Positions 1 to 11,963 are shown, counted from the first letter of the stretch. The stretch is 64,000 bases of DNA from Pomphorhynchus laevis (GCA_012934845.2 WNNJ02003654.1:124001-188000), one strand, 5' to 3'. Notes: generated from the letters alone by a model not told the origin. Numbers and translations: made by a program.

Positions 1-1500
1 TAGCACCTTTTTTAACAAATTATAAATAATAAAAATGTTACATTACTATTATATGAGATATCTAACAGCTTGCAATTATATTTAATCATTACATTTAGAT
101 ACAAAATTTATTTCCATTTTTTAATGTTTACAGTTATTCAGTAAAACAAATTTAACTTTTTGCTGCTATACTTTTGCATAAATCAAGTTTCTGTTGAATA
201 AATTTTATTATTTTATAATAATTTTACGTTTTTTAGTTATTCTCGACAATTTTCACTATGAGAACACTATTATTAGCGTTTTTGATTAAAAAAATATATG
301 TCGTTTTTGAGAAACGACAAAACCAAACAACAATTCTAGAATTAACAAAACCAAACCTATTTATGGCAAATATTTATAAGTAATAATAGTTACATTAGTA
401 AGCTTCCCGATTATTAAAGTTAATGAAACCTGAAAGAAAAATGTATGTGATAGATATAACACGGATCTAGTATTTTAACATATATTTAAACAATTATAAA
501 TAATAAAAATATCAATGTTTTTTTATCTAATTTCAAGTACATTGTCGTTGCATCCTTTAGGAATTAATTTTTAATTATTAAAATAATTAATTAAATGTAA
601 GCGATTAAGCAGTAAAACGGTACTACACGCGCTTCAATAAAGCCTTAAATGATTGCTTAAATTAGACTGAACAAACACAATTTCGTGTTCGCTGGTGTAA
701 TTATTTTGCATAATTTAAATATCAACCATATGTTTGAACACCTAAATGTGATGTAAAAATAAGTTTCGTTTAAGTACACATTTTCACAACTTCAGAGTTT
801 GGTGGATGCCAAGGCTTCATTGTGTAAATATGATCACGCATTATATTTGAATAGACAAATCATATTTGAAGCGTTTGCAGATTATAATCATTAGGTTAAG
901 AACAAAAAAATAATACCAAACTAATTTTTATTACAATCAATTTAAGAAATATAATATTAAAAAATAATTACAATAGAACGACGGCAATGATCATCTTTTA
1001 TTATTCAAAGTTATCACTATATTGTGATATGTTTTTTATAAGATGCTCAATTATTGAAGTTGATGTAGCCTGAAAGAAACACGTACATTAACAAACACTA
1101 TAATTTGCTATTTTAAAATTATAAAAAATTAGAAATGTTATAAGTTTATGTAGCAAGTATGACAATTTTCACCATGAGAACACTCTTATTTGCGTTTCTG
1201 ATTTATAAGTAGCGGACGTTTTTTAGATACATATCTTGTATTATAGAACTACAGAAAACCAAACCTATGTAAGACAAATATTTAAAAAATTATAAAAATT
1301 ATAAAAAATTAATAATTAAAAAAAATAATTAAAAAAATTAATTAATTTTTAAATATTACAAGTTTTTATATATAACAATTTTCTTAATAATTATTTATAG
1401 ATACAAGTTTTATTTACAGTTTTGCTGCTCTACTTTTGAGATATAAGTTTCCGTTGTATTAATTAAATTATTTGATATTTCTTTGACGATGTCTGATATT
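1..1500 (+). repeat. Paralogous block, present twice here and again at 60.0 kb
   Basis: The stretch around 245-520 is repeated in diverged form at about 1150-1380 and again at about 60040-60300, same orientation. Each copy contains a segment reading close to ATGAGAACACTCTTATTTGC, followed by AAACCTATTT and AAACCTGAAAGAA landmarks. The block sits upstream of near-identical LRR exons (1542-1607 and 60495-60560), so it is probably the 5' part of a duplicated gene rather than a mobile element. The rest of 1-1500 is AT-rich with no other gene seen. Confidence 0.6.
258..380 (+). CDS. Possible signal-peptide first exon or small ORF of the LRR family
   Basis: An ATG at 258 opens a 41-codon frame starting MRTLLLAFLIKKIY, a hydrophobic N-terminus like a signal peptide. 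The paralogous copy at 1174-1209 reads MRTLLFAFLIYK and then stops. In the copy at 60.05 kb the start codon is changed. The same start in two paralogous blocks upstream of LRR exons suggests a leader exon of a secreted LRR protein. I see no clean splice donor directly after the hydrophobic run, so the exon end is unknown. It could also be a chance ORF. Confidence 0.28.
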
Positions 1501-1541
1501 CTCTCAAAATTAGTACATATGCTATGTTTTCGTTTTTCTAG

Positions 1542-1757
1542 AGACCTGTCATTCAACTATATATCGAAATTGAATTTCAAAACACGCAATATTTTTATTC
1601 GTCACCTGTAAGTATTGAGTGATAAATATTTCGAATGCTTTTCGTTTTAAATTATTGAAATTGAGAATTCAAAATTTAATTTCTTAGAATGTTGATGAAA
1701 AAGGTTATAAACAGATATATTGAGAAAATACGTTTGCTTGGGTATCCGCCGAAGTAA
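1542..1757 (+). CDS. LRR exon plus possible last exon
   Basis: Exon 1542-1607 (66 bp) lies between CTAG and GTAAGT. Read as one base, 21 codons, two bases it gives DLSFNYISKLNF..., one leucine-rich repeat. A near-identical exon lies at 60495-60560. After an 80-bp intron, an acceptor at 1686-1687 opens 1688-1754 in the matching phase (MLMKKVINRYIEKI...) and stops at 1755-1757. The paralogue at 60642-60690 does the same, which supports a short last exon. It is not a typical cysteine-rich LRR C-terminal cap. Function unknown; LRR proteins usually bind other proteins or ligands. Confidence 0.5.
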
Positions 1758-1759
1758 AT

Positions 1760-3459
1760 ATTAATTTACAATGTTTGCGAATGTTTACAACTGCCATTTT
1801 AATTCCCAATTTGTTCACTTATATACAGTAAATATGCTATATTGATTTATTTCATAGTTTCTAGTATTTAGATTTCTAAAACTTAATATCACAGCATCTC
1901 AGATGAGCACTGAAACAACAAATATCTAACGCCTTTGATCTGGTTCTTAAAATATAAAGCGAATCTGATACTTTAATTTGTAAGCATACGAAACGTTAAA
2001 ATACAAAACGCGAGAAGCAACGAATTAAATCTTTAAATACAAATACTATTTTTTCATACTATTTTTTAATACAAAAATATAATCAGAGTTACATTGTTAA
2101 CAAATAATACGAGTTGTTTCATAAATTTCACTTTTAAAAATTAAAATCACATTTAAATTCTATATATAAATATATATAGATAAATATATTATATATATAA
2201 ATTAATATAATTTATAAATTATATAATTATAATTTAATTTTAATAATTATAATTTAATTATAATATAATTTATAAATTATATAATTTATAAATTATTATA
2301 ATTTCAATTTTTTTATTTATTTCTATATATTTATATTTTATATTTTATATATTTTATTAAATATATAAATAGTATATATTTACTATTTTTATACTATATA
2401 TAAAAATAGTATGAGATGTGCGCTTAACTTTGATATTTTTTAACATTTTAAAAATGAAGTTTATCTTTTTAATATTAACAAACCTTCTTTAGTTTATAGA
2501 AATTTTATTTATTTAAAAATAAATTTATTTTCTTTATTTTATAGAAACAAATCAGATTTAAACACGTAAATTTATTAAAAATTTGAACAAAATATATTTA
2601 TTTTTATTATATATTTTAGAAATTTTAGAAATTTGTAATTTTAACAGCAAATTAATAATATAGCAATTTTTACAAAGCATTTAAACAAATCTTATCGATA
2701 CCTTACAAATCTTGTATAAATTCCTGTCTTTTATATTTCTGTTTTTAAATCATTTTCGTAAATCGCACATTTATAGTTTTTGTATTTTATATATTTATTT
2801 TAATATACTCATTTGTGTATTTACAACAAATAAAGCATCTTGCATTTTTTAGGGAATTATATCTTACTATTTTTCTCAGTACTTCTCAGAATAATGCATA
2901 TATGAATAGAGTAGAAAACACCAAGGTTCAAGAAGAATAACCGACGATTTTTAGTAAAACAATTAACTCGAAATTTTCGATTCTAAGAGCATTATAATTG
3001 GTTCAATAATTGGTACACCGAGCTTCACGGTGTACCCCGATCTTCACGGATGAACTTTACAAAGTTTATACTTAAAAATTGTATTTAAATATAAAGAATA
3101 GTTTCAGATATATTTGCAATTTACTACTTTATTTTTAACGTGTTAAAAATGTATCTTGTCGTATTAATATTCACAACCAATCGTTAGAATGATCACATCA
3201 AATTGATAATCAAATTGTTTTGAAGAAAATATATTTATTTTGATTACATATTTAATAAATTTTAGAAATTAATAATTTTAACAGCAAAATAATGATAATA
3301 TAACAATTTTCACAACACATTTAAACAGATATTAAGGATCAAATAATTCGATCGAAATTAAAATCTTATATATTTCTCTTATAAAATCATTTTCGTAAAT
3401 CTCACATTTGTAGCATATTTATTTTATATTCGGTTTTACTAATTAGAGATAATATTTAG
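1760..3459. other. AT-rich spacer with duplicated segments
   Basis: Mostly A/T-only runs, extreme at 2155-2410. A segment at 2640-2830 (TTTACAAAGCATTTAAACA ... ATCATTTTCGTAAATC) recurs at 3290-3430 and at 61610-61800, so it belongs to the paralogous block rather than being unique. At 2890-2940 a short frame after CTCAG (NNAYMNRVENTKVQEE) ends in TAA and could be a last exon, but this is weak. No other gene seen. Confidence 0.5.
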
Positions 3460-3768
3460 AAAGATATCGTCGAATGAAATTGATACACTTGGAGGCGAAA
3501 TCACGACCACTCTGATATTTCTGGAATCAATGTAATTAATAATTCATTTTTAATATTCTCGATGTTACAAACTTTAGTGATTTGAGTCATAATAAAATTA
3601 CTTATATCGACAGATCAGTTTTCGAAGAAGCCGGACATTTGCGTGAAATGTGGGTTTACTGTAAATTGTAATTGAAAATAAAATTGTTTTGATTAGAAAT
3701 CTGTCAAACAATAATATATACCATCTAGCTCAATATAGTTTCTCACCGATGAATTCGCTAAAAGTTAT
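3460..3768 (+). CDS. Three consecutive LRR exons
   Basis: Exons 3460-3531, 3578-3649 and 3697-3768 are each exactly 72 bp, separated by introns of 46 and 47 bp. Donors are GTAATT, GTGGGT and, after the third, GTAAGT. All are open in the same phase (one base, 23 codons, two bases). They read KISSNEIDTLGGEI..., DLSHNKITYIDRSVF... and NLSNNNIYHLAQYSF..., each one 24-residue repeat fitting LxLSxNxIxxLxxxxFxxxxxLxxL. One repeat per exon in one constant phase is the layout I recall from LGR-type receptor genes. No signal peptide or membrane segment is visible in these exons. The final residue of each repeat is split by the intron (AT or CT plus one base). Confidence 0.82.
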
Positions 3769-3837
3769 GTAAGTATTTAAAATGTATGTTAGAATATAAT
3801 CATTTAATAAAATGCAAAATCGAATATTGCTACTTTG

Positions 3838-4080
3838 TAGTTTAAAGCTTGATATAAACTACATAATGATAATTTGAAAAGCTTGAAAGATAGATATCAT
3901 TATACACTTATATACACTAGAATACAGAGTAACTTCAGTAATGACAAAAATGATGAGTAAAAAGGCACGGTAGGATAATTTAGCCAGATATTAATGCTAG
4001 ATATAAACAATATTATGATTATTTAAAAAGCTAGAAAGATAGATGTGATACTACACTTATGTATTTTAAAATTATGCTAA
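3838..4080 (+). repeat. Local duplication of a decayed LRR-like segment
   Basis: Two similar segments, about 3838-3905 and 3985-4070, share GATATAAAC...ATTATGATTATTT...AAGATAGAT. In the first, part of one frame reads DNLKSLKDRYHYTLIY, LRR-like, and runs to a stop near 3958, but no continuous exon spans the segment. Best read as duplicated, decayed exon material following the 3697-3768 exon. Confidence 0.35.
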
Positions 4081-4369
4081 AAATATATTTTTAACATAAT
4101 AAAAATCTTTCAACATGTGGACAACTTAAGATCGACGAATGTCGAACGTACGCTGCTGGGGCCGCTCCAAGAATATGCTAATTGTCAATAAGTGCCAGCT
4201 TTATACATAATCGACTGGCACTTAGCCGCCTAAAAATCAGCTTTTGTAATTATACCAAATAAAAATGTTTAGAATTTTGTACTTTATGCGGGTGTATTTT
4301 AAGTTTTAGATTTTTGGATTAAATGAATTAATATTGTAGCAGCAAATGATTTAATAATATAATTTAAAA

Positions 4370-4920
4370 CCTTGCACTTCTCTCAAAAATCATAATGAGA
4401 TAATATTTATATGTAGTCGTATATATCTTTGATTTCCTTGGTATCTTTTTTCAGTGCTGCCAATATTAGTTTTTCTAATTTAGTTAATTGCTGGTAGTGG
4501 GTGAAAGTAATATAGAATAAATTATTGTCATTTTATATTATTACACTTTAATATATTAAAGCAGAAGGACATGAATTAAAACGGTTCGAATTAATTTATA
4601 TTTGTGCAGCATGAAATATTATCTTGTATATTGTTGGCATCATATAATTATTAATGCAAACGCAGATAGCCAAATGAATTAATATTAAAAGATTTCTCTC
4701 AAAAATCACATTTCTCTCAAAAATCATAATGAGACAATATTCATATGTCGCCTTCTAAATCTTATAATTGGCAACACGGCCATTATTATGATGCTACAAT
4801 GTTGCTAATATTAGTTTTGTAAATTTTAAATTCACCAGGTAGTTTATTGCTAATTTCGAAAGAAGAGTAATATCGAATAAATTATTTTCATTTTATATTA
4901 TTCTATTTTAATATATTGCA
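4370..4920 (+). repeat. Tandem duplication upstream of LRR exon
   Basis: A segment starting TTCTCTCAAAAATCATAATG (about 4380-4555) is repeated at about 4710-4915, ending in TTTATATTATT...TTTAATATATT. Only the second copy runs into a splice acceptor (ATTGCAG at 4921) and an open LRR exon. The first copy ends in ATTAAAGCAG and has no open exon after it. Confidence 0.6.
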
Positions 4921-4921
4921 G

Positions 4922-5224
4922 TGATCTTTCCAATAACCTCCTTCGAAACGTGTTTCACGCGTTCTACAAACTCGACGTCGTCGAATCAATGTAATCGTTA
5001 TAAATCAATTATATATAATTTTACAGCTGAATACAGTAATTTGCTAGGAAATCCTTTTACATCTCACGATTTTCATCCCAAACCTATAGCGCAATTAAAA
5101 GAATTGTAATTTGCATATATTTTAAATAATTTAGTAAACAACATGTTTACTTTAGATACCTGGAAAATATCGATCGACCATTAGAATATCTCAATTATGG
5201 AGAACTCGACCAGTTACAGATATT
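4922..5224 (+). CDS. Three consecutive LRR exons
   Basis: Exons 4922-4990, 5037-5105 and 5156-5224, all 69 bp, with introns of 46 and 50 bp. Donors are GTAATC, GTAATT and GTATGT. All are open in the shared phase. They read DLSNNLLRNVFHAF..., NLLGNPFTSHDF... and YLENIDRPLEYLNY..., the first a clear repeat and the next two more divergent but keeping the spaced leucines and the terminal LKEL/LQIL pattern. A 62-codon frame over 4921-5109 is a shadow in another phase. Same family as the 3.5-kb cluster 1.1 kb upstream, so probably the same gene. Confidence 0.72.
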
Positions 5225-6026
5225 GTATGTATTTAAATTAGTATTGAGGACAAGGTAATAATCTATTGATAGTCATTTAATGCTCGTTATATAGACAATG
5301 CATTGTAGCTTAATGACATCATATTTATCTTAAATTATAGGGTAGCATTGCTTGTTTTCATTAAAAGCCATTAATATGCTACATTGACTAATCAAATCAG
5401 CTAACCGAGTCTACGTATTTAATATAATTATAAAATAAACAAAACGTAATAATGCTAAATCAAAATTTAATAATTAAATAATAAAATTAATAATTGTTTT
5501 TAGATTTTTTATAATTTAAATCAATTATATTTCACATAATTTACTTTTGGGTCATCATCAAACCTGCAAATTTAATAAGAGGTGTACATTACAAAACATT
5601 TATTTTAAATATTCAAAGATTTAAATGAATTTGTATATGTGCGATCGATTATTTAATATATTATATAATATATATTAAAATAATATTGCTTGATCTATTA
5701 AACTAACAAGATAAACATTAGTCTACAATTCTCATTGATAGGATGAATGCATACAATTTTCGTAGATAAAGTTATTTTACGTTTTCAAAAAATATAAAAT
5801 ATTAAATTATCTAATGTTTCAAATTTTCCTTTTTGACATCACATCGTTTGTTATTATTATCCAAAAATATTATCCCATTGTTGGATATTATACAATATCC
5901 AACAATATATTATATGAAAAAATTATATAATATATTATATAATATAATTTAATATTTATAATAATAAATATTAAATTTTATCTTATACAATATATATCTG
6001 TTGTGTAGGTATATAAAGAATGCTAG
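5225..6026. other. Intron-like AT-rich spacer with dispersed repeat
   Basis: Lies between LRR exons. It holds a reversed partial copy of a dispersed repeat (5385-5545), a small palindrome at 5879-5904 (TGTTGGATAT / ATATCCAACA) and otherwise A/T runs. No gene seen. Confidence 0.5.
5385..5545 (-). repeat. Dispersed repeat R1, partial, reversed
   Basis: The reverse complement matches the right-hand part of copies at 15.0-15.4, 19.0-19.3 and 26.9-27.3 kb. The landmark is AATACGTAGACTCAGTTAGC, here as GCTAACCGAGTCTACGTATT, followed by CATTATTACGTTTTG. The core with GGCCCCGCTGCTATG is missing. Unclassified repeat. Confidence 0.6.
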
Positions 6027-7171
6027 CTATTTGTCGGATTCTAAAGTGTTGACTCACTTGAACTCGACTTTGCTGGAATTGTAAGATAACATCCTTGTGA
6101 CTTCATGTGGCACAATTTATTTTTGCAGGACAGTAATTCAGCCTGATAACAGTGGGAAACTTTTTGCAATAATAGTGACAACTCGATGGATCAAATTAAA
6201 GAAATTGTAAATCTAAATGGCTACTATATGAATCATTTATACTTGCCGTTTTAGACATTTGCAAAATTTTGAGTTGTATTCTTTGAATTGCTCATTGGCT
6301 GATCAGGTGCCTGAACTACGAGTGTTGTAAGCAGTTAGCAAAATACTTAATAAGATATAATTTATATTGTAATGTTGATTCTTAGGTCCCTAATAGAAAG
6401 TGATATTCATTTTATCAAAAGTTCTCTGGACATTATACCATCAACTCTGGAAATCTTGTAACTTTTAGATTGTCTTTTTTGAATTTGCTATAGGCTGTTT
6501 TAGAAATCTTTCTGGAAATCCACTGAAATATCTTGATCTTACCAATATTCGCAATTTCTTTAATCTACGAATAATGTAAATTGGTTAAATTTAGTTTGCT
6601 ATTTAAATGCTTTGCATCTGATTATAACTCGTTTTCGACTTTAGCGATATTTCTGATGTCATCAGTTTTGACAGTGGAACGACTGAATATCTAAAGTAGC
6701 CAACCGTTTTAGCAAGAAAGAATTTTACATACATTTGAATATTTAGCATCAGTAATACTTCTATTCCTTCTGTGCTGATAAAGAACCTTACGAATCTTGT
6801 AGTTCTGTAAGTAATTCCTTAGATGAATATATTCTATACAGGTTTTGTTATTTTATAATAGTTTCGTTTCATAAAGCGATCTTAATTTGAATTACTTCAG
6901 TATACAATTTTAATTACGATTTTCGAATGCTCCTTTTATTTTTACTTGTTTTTGTGAGAACTAGAAAACTTGTTTAGAAATTATTTTAATCTGATTTAAA
7001 TGAATATAAAATTGTTTATAAAATCTAAAAGCTTATGCGATCAATATAATCAATCTGTTATGTTATTTCGCCATTTTCATTTCAATGTTTAATTGTTAGG
7101 TGCTTGAATAGTAAATGTATGAGAATCGACAGTTTACAATTCGAAGCCAATTTGACAAATACTTTTATAAT
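6027..7171 (+). CDS. Cluster of eight LRR exons
   Basis: Exons at 6027-6080 (54 bp), 6129-6206 (78), 6255-6326 (72), 6386-6457 (72), 6504-6575 (72), 6645-6695 (51), 6747-6806 (60) and 7100-7171 (72). Introns are 48, 48, 59, 46, 69, 51 and 293 bp. All are open in the same phase as the upstream clusters. Sample reads: YLSDSKVLTHLNSTLLE, HLQNFELYSLNCSL..., SLIESDIHFIKSSLD..., NLSGNPLKYLDLTN..., ISNTSIPSVLIKNLTNL..., CLNSKCMRIDSLQF.... Repeats 1, 6 and 7 are short. The 6645-6695 exon ends at a weak donor (GTAGCC), and reading through it meets a TAG two bases later. After 7171 an acceptor at 7295 opens CNEMRLFLLRDL and then a stop, a decayed extra repeat. Confidence 0.7.
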
Positions 7172-7594
7172 GTAAGTTGTTATCTAATATTTATATTACA
7201 TTAATGTCTTTGTATCTACTGCATTTCGGCAATTTAAACATACCTATCTTTAAATGTTTAAATAATGATTTTCATCAAAATGTGTTTTGCAAGGTGCAAC
7301 GAGATGAGATTGTTTCTACTGCGCGATTTATAATTTAACTATACATAAATTATTTGCATCGTCATATTACTTAATGCAATCAGATTTTTATTTCACAACT
7401 AATTTCAAAGAAGAATTTTTTTTTGATATTTCGCTATTTACTGTTAGCATCTTCAGAAAATAATTTAAAAAATAAATAATTCGAAAAAATTTGAAAAATA
7501 TAAAAATAATAATTAAAAATACTAGAAAAATTTAATATAGCATAAAAATAAAATAGAAAAGATTATTTAAACATAAAAATCGTTTACAACATCT

Positions 7595-8165
7595 TTACAA
7601 AATATTCAACATTACGTCTAGTTTATTATTTGGCATAATAATATTAGAGTTTTTATAATTGTAATAATCCTCAAGAATTTTTCTATTTAAACAATTGGTT
7701 TCTTTTGCTAAAACTACAGTATTATTATAGTCAATATTGTGATCTAAATTTAAACTATGGTCTACAATAGAGTTAATTAAGCCCTTTTTGAGTGTGTATT
7801 TGTGTTGTTTTAATCTATTCTCTGATGGTTGGCCTGTTTGACCACATATATTTTATCGCATTCTAAACAAGAAATTTTATAATCAACTCCATCATTACCA
7901 TGTTTGGATTTCTTTTTCAGAATGTTGGGTAACTTCGGTATTTTTTCTATTATAGAAAACAATATTTGAAGTATTTAAAGTTTTATTGTTTGAAACAAAT
8001 CTTTTGAAATTAATATTCCAAAAATTATTTATAAATGGTTATCTTATATATTTATTTTCTCGTTCATAGCCAAAAACAACTTGTTTATCCTTTTTGGTAC
8101 TTTTGTAGAAAGTCTTTTAAATGCCCATGATGGAAAATCGTTTTTATCAAATAGAATTATAATTA
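7595..8165 (-). pseudogene. Penelope-like element, GIY-YIG endonuclease part
   Basis: On the minus strand the translation shows IPKLPNILKKKSKHGNDG, then DYKISCLECDKIY, GQTGQPSENRLKQHKY and NSIVDHSLNLDHNI, ending at a stop near 7595. This matches the GIY-YIG endonuclease that ends Penelope-like polyproteins: a CxxC before the Tyr, GQTG, R and H in the helix, and NS...H further on. Coding is broken by frame changes. Its orientation is opposite to the RT part just downstream (8380-9180). Confidence 0.72.
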
Positions 8166-8379
8166 TCCTCTTATTTGTTTCAAATTCATTTAAGGCTCAA
8201 ACAGAATTAACAACAAATTTGTAAATTGGTCTAATAAATAAATCATTAATTAAGTACGAATCTAGTAAAAGTCTTTAATTTGGATACTAAATGTTAATCC
8301 TATTTAGATCCTAACGTTACACCAAAGATAATATTTTCAGAACCTAAACTTTTCACTGAATTCGGAAAAACTTGTTTTA

Positions 8380-9212
8380 ATTCAAAAGCTATATAAATAA
8401 TTTACCTAAATACATAAGCTTAAACTTTAAGAAACTCTAAAAGTAAGGTTCAAACCAAGAGGAATTAAACAAAGACATTAAAATTGTCAAAAACGAAATT
8501 AGCACAAAGGACTTGGTAATTTGTAAATCTGTTAAAAATAATTGTTTTGTTGTAATGAATAAAGTATAAATATATAAAATTAGGTACGGATGTTATTAAC
8601 AATTCAAAATTGAATAAATTAAACAGAGACGATACATTAAAAAGACATACAGTATTTAATAATTTTTTGAAAAAGATGAATTTAAATAATAAAATAGATA
8701 ATATCATTTTAAGAACTTGTTTATCAAAAATGCGAAATCTGGTTCTATATACTCCCAAAAATTCATAAAATGCATAATTGTGCAAGACCTATTATTGCAT
8801 CATCTATGACATATTCATATACCATATCAAAAATAATTGCGAGAAAAATTAAATCGTTATTAGATATATCTCATTTTCCCACGTTAAGGATGGAATTCGT
8901 TTCTCTCAAATTATCCGTAACTATAATGCATTGGGTAAAACGATAATTAGTTTTGACATCGTTTCGATGTTCCCTAATGTACCCACAAATAAAGCTATTG
9001 AGCTAGCTGCAAATCTATTAGAGGAAATTCGGATGACTCCTTTAAACTTTGTTTTGAAGAGTGGACCGAATTGCTTGTTTTATGCACAAATAAAACAATT
9101 TTTAAATTTAATAAAGAGGTATATGAACAAAACGATGATATCGTATGTCCACCAATGCATTTCCCATCTTTATTAATCCATTAACTGCTCGCATTAATCG
9201 ACTGTCTCGTTT
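8380..9212 (+). pseudogene. Penelope-like element, reverse transcriptase part
   Basis: Plus-strand fragments match the order of a Penelope RT: NNCFVVMNKV near 8530, LYTPKNS / MHNCARPIIASSMTYSY near 8745-8820, then GKTIISFDIVSMFPNVPTNK at 8931 onward (the D of the first catalytic aspartate block), and FKFNKEVYEQNDDIVCPP near 9110. Many breaks. The reading is cut by the hAT insertion at 9221 and may continue after 11971. PLEs are retroelements whose RT is related to telomerase. Confidence 0.75.
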
Positions 9213-9220
9213 ATTTACGC

Positions 9221-11963
9221 CAGGGCTCTCCAAACTGCGGCCCGCGGGCCACATCCGGCCCACTGACAGATTTTTTCTGGACCGCTGAGAGATAGCATAC
9301 TTGAAAACTCCTTTTATTGCACTTTTTTTTCTAGCAAATTAACTTAAGTTCACTGAAATATTCAAATTTTATGTTGAATAATTATCAAGATAACATCTAT
9401 ATTGATATGGTCCTGGGCTAACTACTAATAACATTGTTGTAGGAATTGTAATAAGTAAAAACATGTATTATATGCAAAATATTTAACTTCAGTATATAAT
9501 AACTAACAAATTATTGAAATGAACCAAACTAAATTTCATACATTTTAAATTAAAACACAACTTATTACATGCATAATGACATATCAAATACTAATGAGAT
9601 TTATGTAACTGAGATTTTCCACTGATAATAGTTTTAAGTTGTGGACTAATTTTACTTGTACCAATTATTAAAATAGATCTAAGATTCTCGTCGGTTATTT
9701 AGATCTGTATGCATGTTTTATGTACTTCATTTTGGAGAAGATCTTCTCACACAAATAAGTAGTGCCAAAAACAGAAAACAGCCCACGAGCAAATTTATGC
9801 AAATTAGAAAATTGTGGCAGTGGAAGACTCTTATAAAATTCCAAAAATGATGGGTTTTGATATTTGTTCTTAATTATATCACTGCACTCTAGATCAATCA
9901 TTTCAATTTGAAGTTCAGAGGCTAGGGTTTCAATGTCAGCATCAAAAGGATTCTGGAAAATCTTAATTTGATTGTAAATGAAATCAAAGTCCGAAAAACG
10001 CGTATTAAAATTTGTTTTCAAAGAACTCAAAGTTTCGATTGCAAAATCTATAGGAAACTCAGTCTCAGTGGTGTGGCTGAACATTTCACATGTTTTAAAA
10101 TGTGAAAAACATTTGCTTTGTAGTTGTGATTGAAACAGTATCAATTTCTACCGGAATGATTTGATATTAAGGTATAAATCAGGAAGATTCTGGTTTTCTC
10201 CTTGCGATCTCAAATTCAGTTCGTTAACATGTTTTGTCAAATCAACATATAATGCTAACTTCAACAGCCATGCGTTGTTTTGTAATTCAGTAAGAGGGCG
10301 ATGCTTTTCATTCAAAAAAATTTCGATCACTGCTCGAAGTTCAAAACAGCGCTGAAGGACTTTCCCACAACTAAGCCAACGTAAGGCAGTATTATAAGGC
10401 AAGTCATTTTCTCCAATCTCTTCAATAAATTGTCGGAATTGTCGATGATTCAGCCCAAAAGTCTCGATAAAATTAACGGTTGATATGACTGGTTTCAGAA
10501 CTTCAGACACATTCAAATATTTTCCGCACAAAGACTGTTAATGAATGATTCAATGTAAGACTAATGGTTTTGAACCACCGTCATTTTCTACAGCCTTTGA
10601 CACAAGAGCGACATTTCCTTTATCTTTCCCACTCACGTTTTTGCCTCCATCAGTTGTAATACAACTCAAGTTTTTCAATCGAAGGTTCTTTTGATTAATC
10701 GCCATTTCAACTCCTTCAAAAATATCTGCACCAGTAGTTGTCCCATGAATACTATACATATCAAGAAGTTCTTCATGCATTTCATAGCTTTTATCTACTC
10801 CTCGAATATAAATCAACACCTGAGCAGTGTCTGTCACATCCGTTGACTCATCCAAGGCCAAAGAAAACCACTCAACATGTCCATTTTTGTCGAACAGTTG
10901 ATAGGATATATATTTTCAGCGATGTTTTCTACCCTTCGATCCACAGTGTTTGCCGATAAGCTGACAGATTTTAATGAATTTACCTTTTCAGGCCACATTT
11001 CTTCGGCTACTTCATTTATGCATTCTTTAATCATTTCTCCATCGGTGACAGGTTTTCCATGTTTTGCTATTTCAAGAGCCACACGAAAGCTGGCACGAGT
11101 TGCTGCCTCTTGTTCAGTTTTGAGTTTTGTAAATGACGATTGCTACGATTTCAAACCGCGCTTCATTGCTTCGAATTTTTCTGTCCGCGAACTTCCTGTA
11201 TGTTTTAAGTAATTTTCAAAATGTTTTGCTTCATAATGACGTTTAATGTTATATTCTTTGAGAACGGCTATGCTTTCATTGCAAATCAAACACAGCGCCT
11301 TGTTACTGGACTCAATTACGAAATACTGAATGCTCCACTGATCTTTGAATTTTCTGCATTCACTATCATTTTTTCGTTTCTTTTCCATACTACTAAATCA
11401 CACACAAGAGCAACAATTAAATAAAAAATACTGTTGCAAAGATGTCTTAAACTGAGACACGCACAACCACGTTTTAAGGAGGTACGCACTATTTTATTTC
11501 ACAACGGTATCATAGGAACTGACTTGTGGTTGCGCCACTAGCCTTCTTATATATATTCCAATTACTGCTATCTAGAAGTGTGTGTGGAAGACAGTAGAAC
11601 TTTTTCGAACAAAAGAGATTATTCTGTAGGCGCTATTAGCGCCATCTGTTGGAGATAGAAAATACTGCTTATTTCTGCTTGCATCCACCAGATGTCGTGT
11701 CACGTTACTTCTCATGGCTCGTACTCTACGGCTGAAACGTAAATTACAGATAATGCAGAAAATTAATAATTTGCAGTAGATGCGTTTTGCGGACTTTAGT
11801 CTGATTTGCAGCCTTTTTAAACGTCGCGTACTTTTTCAGACTTTTTTTCATAAGTAGACTATTCCACTTTTTACCACGGGCAACAATGATAATATGGTTT
11901 GGCCCTCGGAACTTACTGGAGTAATAAGTATGGCCCTAAGGCTGGAAAGTTTGGAGACCCCTG
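9221..11963 (-). mobile_element. hAT DNA transposon, complete ends
   Basis: A 2743-bp element with imperfect terminal inverted repeats: it starts CAGGGCTCTCCAAACTGC and its other end, reversed, reads CAGGGGTCTCCAAACTTTCC. An 8-bp ATTTACGC duplication flanks it. Noticeably richer in GC than its surroundings, with CGGCCCGCGGGCC near the left end. The left subterminal region is GC-rich and the transposase lies on the minus strand. The element split a Penelope-like RT. It is not autonomous as read because the transposase frame is interrupted. Confidence 0.93.
9695..11388 (-). pseudogene. hAT transposase, GTF2IRD2/ZBED-like, broken
   Basis: About 560 residues in five frame segments: 11388-11143, 11082-10834, 10861-10550, 10531-10148 and 10144-9695. 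The N-terminus has a BED-like zinc finger (CLICNESIAVLKEYNIKRHYEAKH shortened: C-x2-C ... H-x4-H). The catalytic region shows MALDESTDVTDTAQVLIYIR and CITTDGGKNVSG, and the C-terminus has the hAT dimerisation stretch around GLFSVFGTTYLCEKIFSKMK. Stops or frame changes lie near 11083-11143, 10834-10861, 10532-10549 and 10145-10147, and the usual RLTDENL tail is lost after YRSK. It would cut and rejoin DNA at the element's ends. Related genes are scattered through vertebrates and arthropods. Confidence 0.88.

Noticed and set aside
4921-5109. 62-codon plus-strand frame as a gene
   Set aside because: It runs across two LRR exons and the intron between them in a different phase. The exon reading explains the sequence better.
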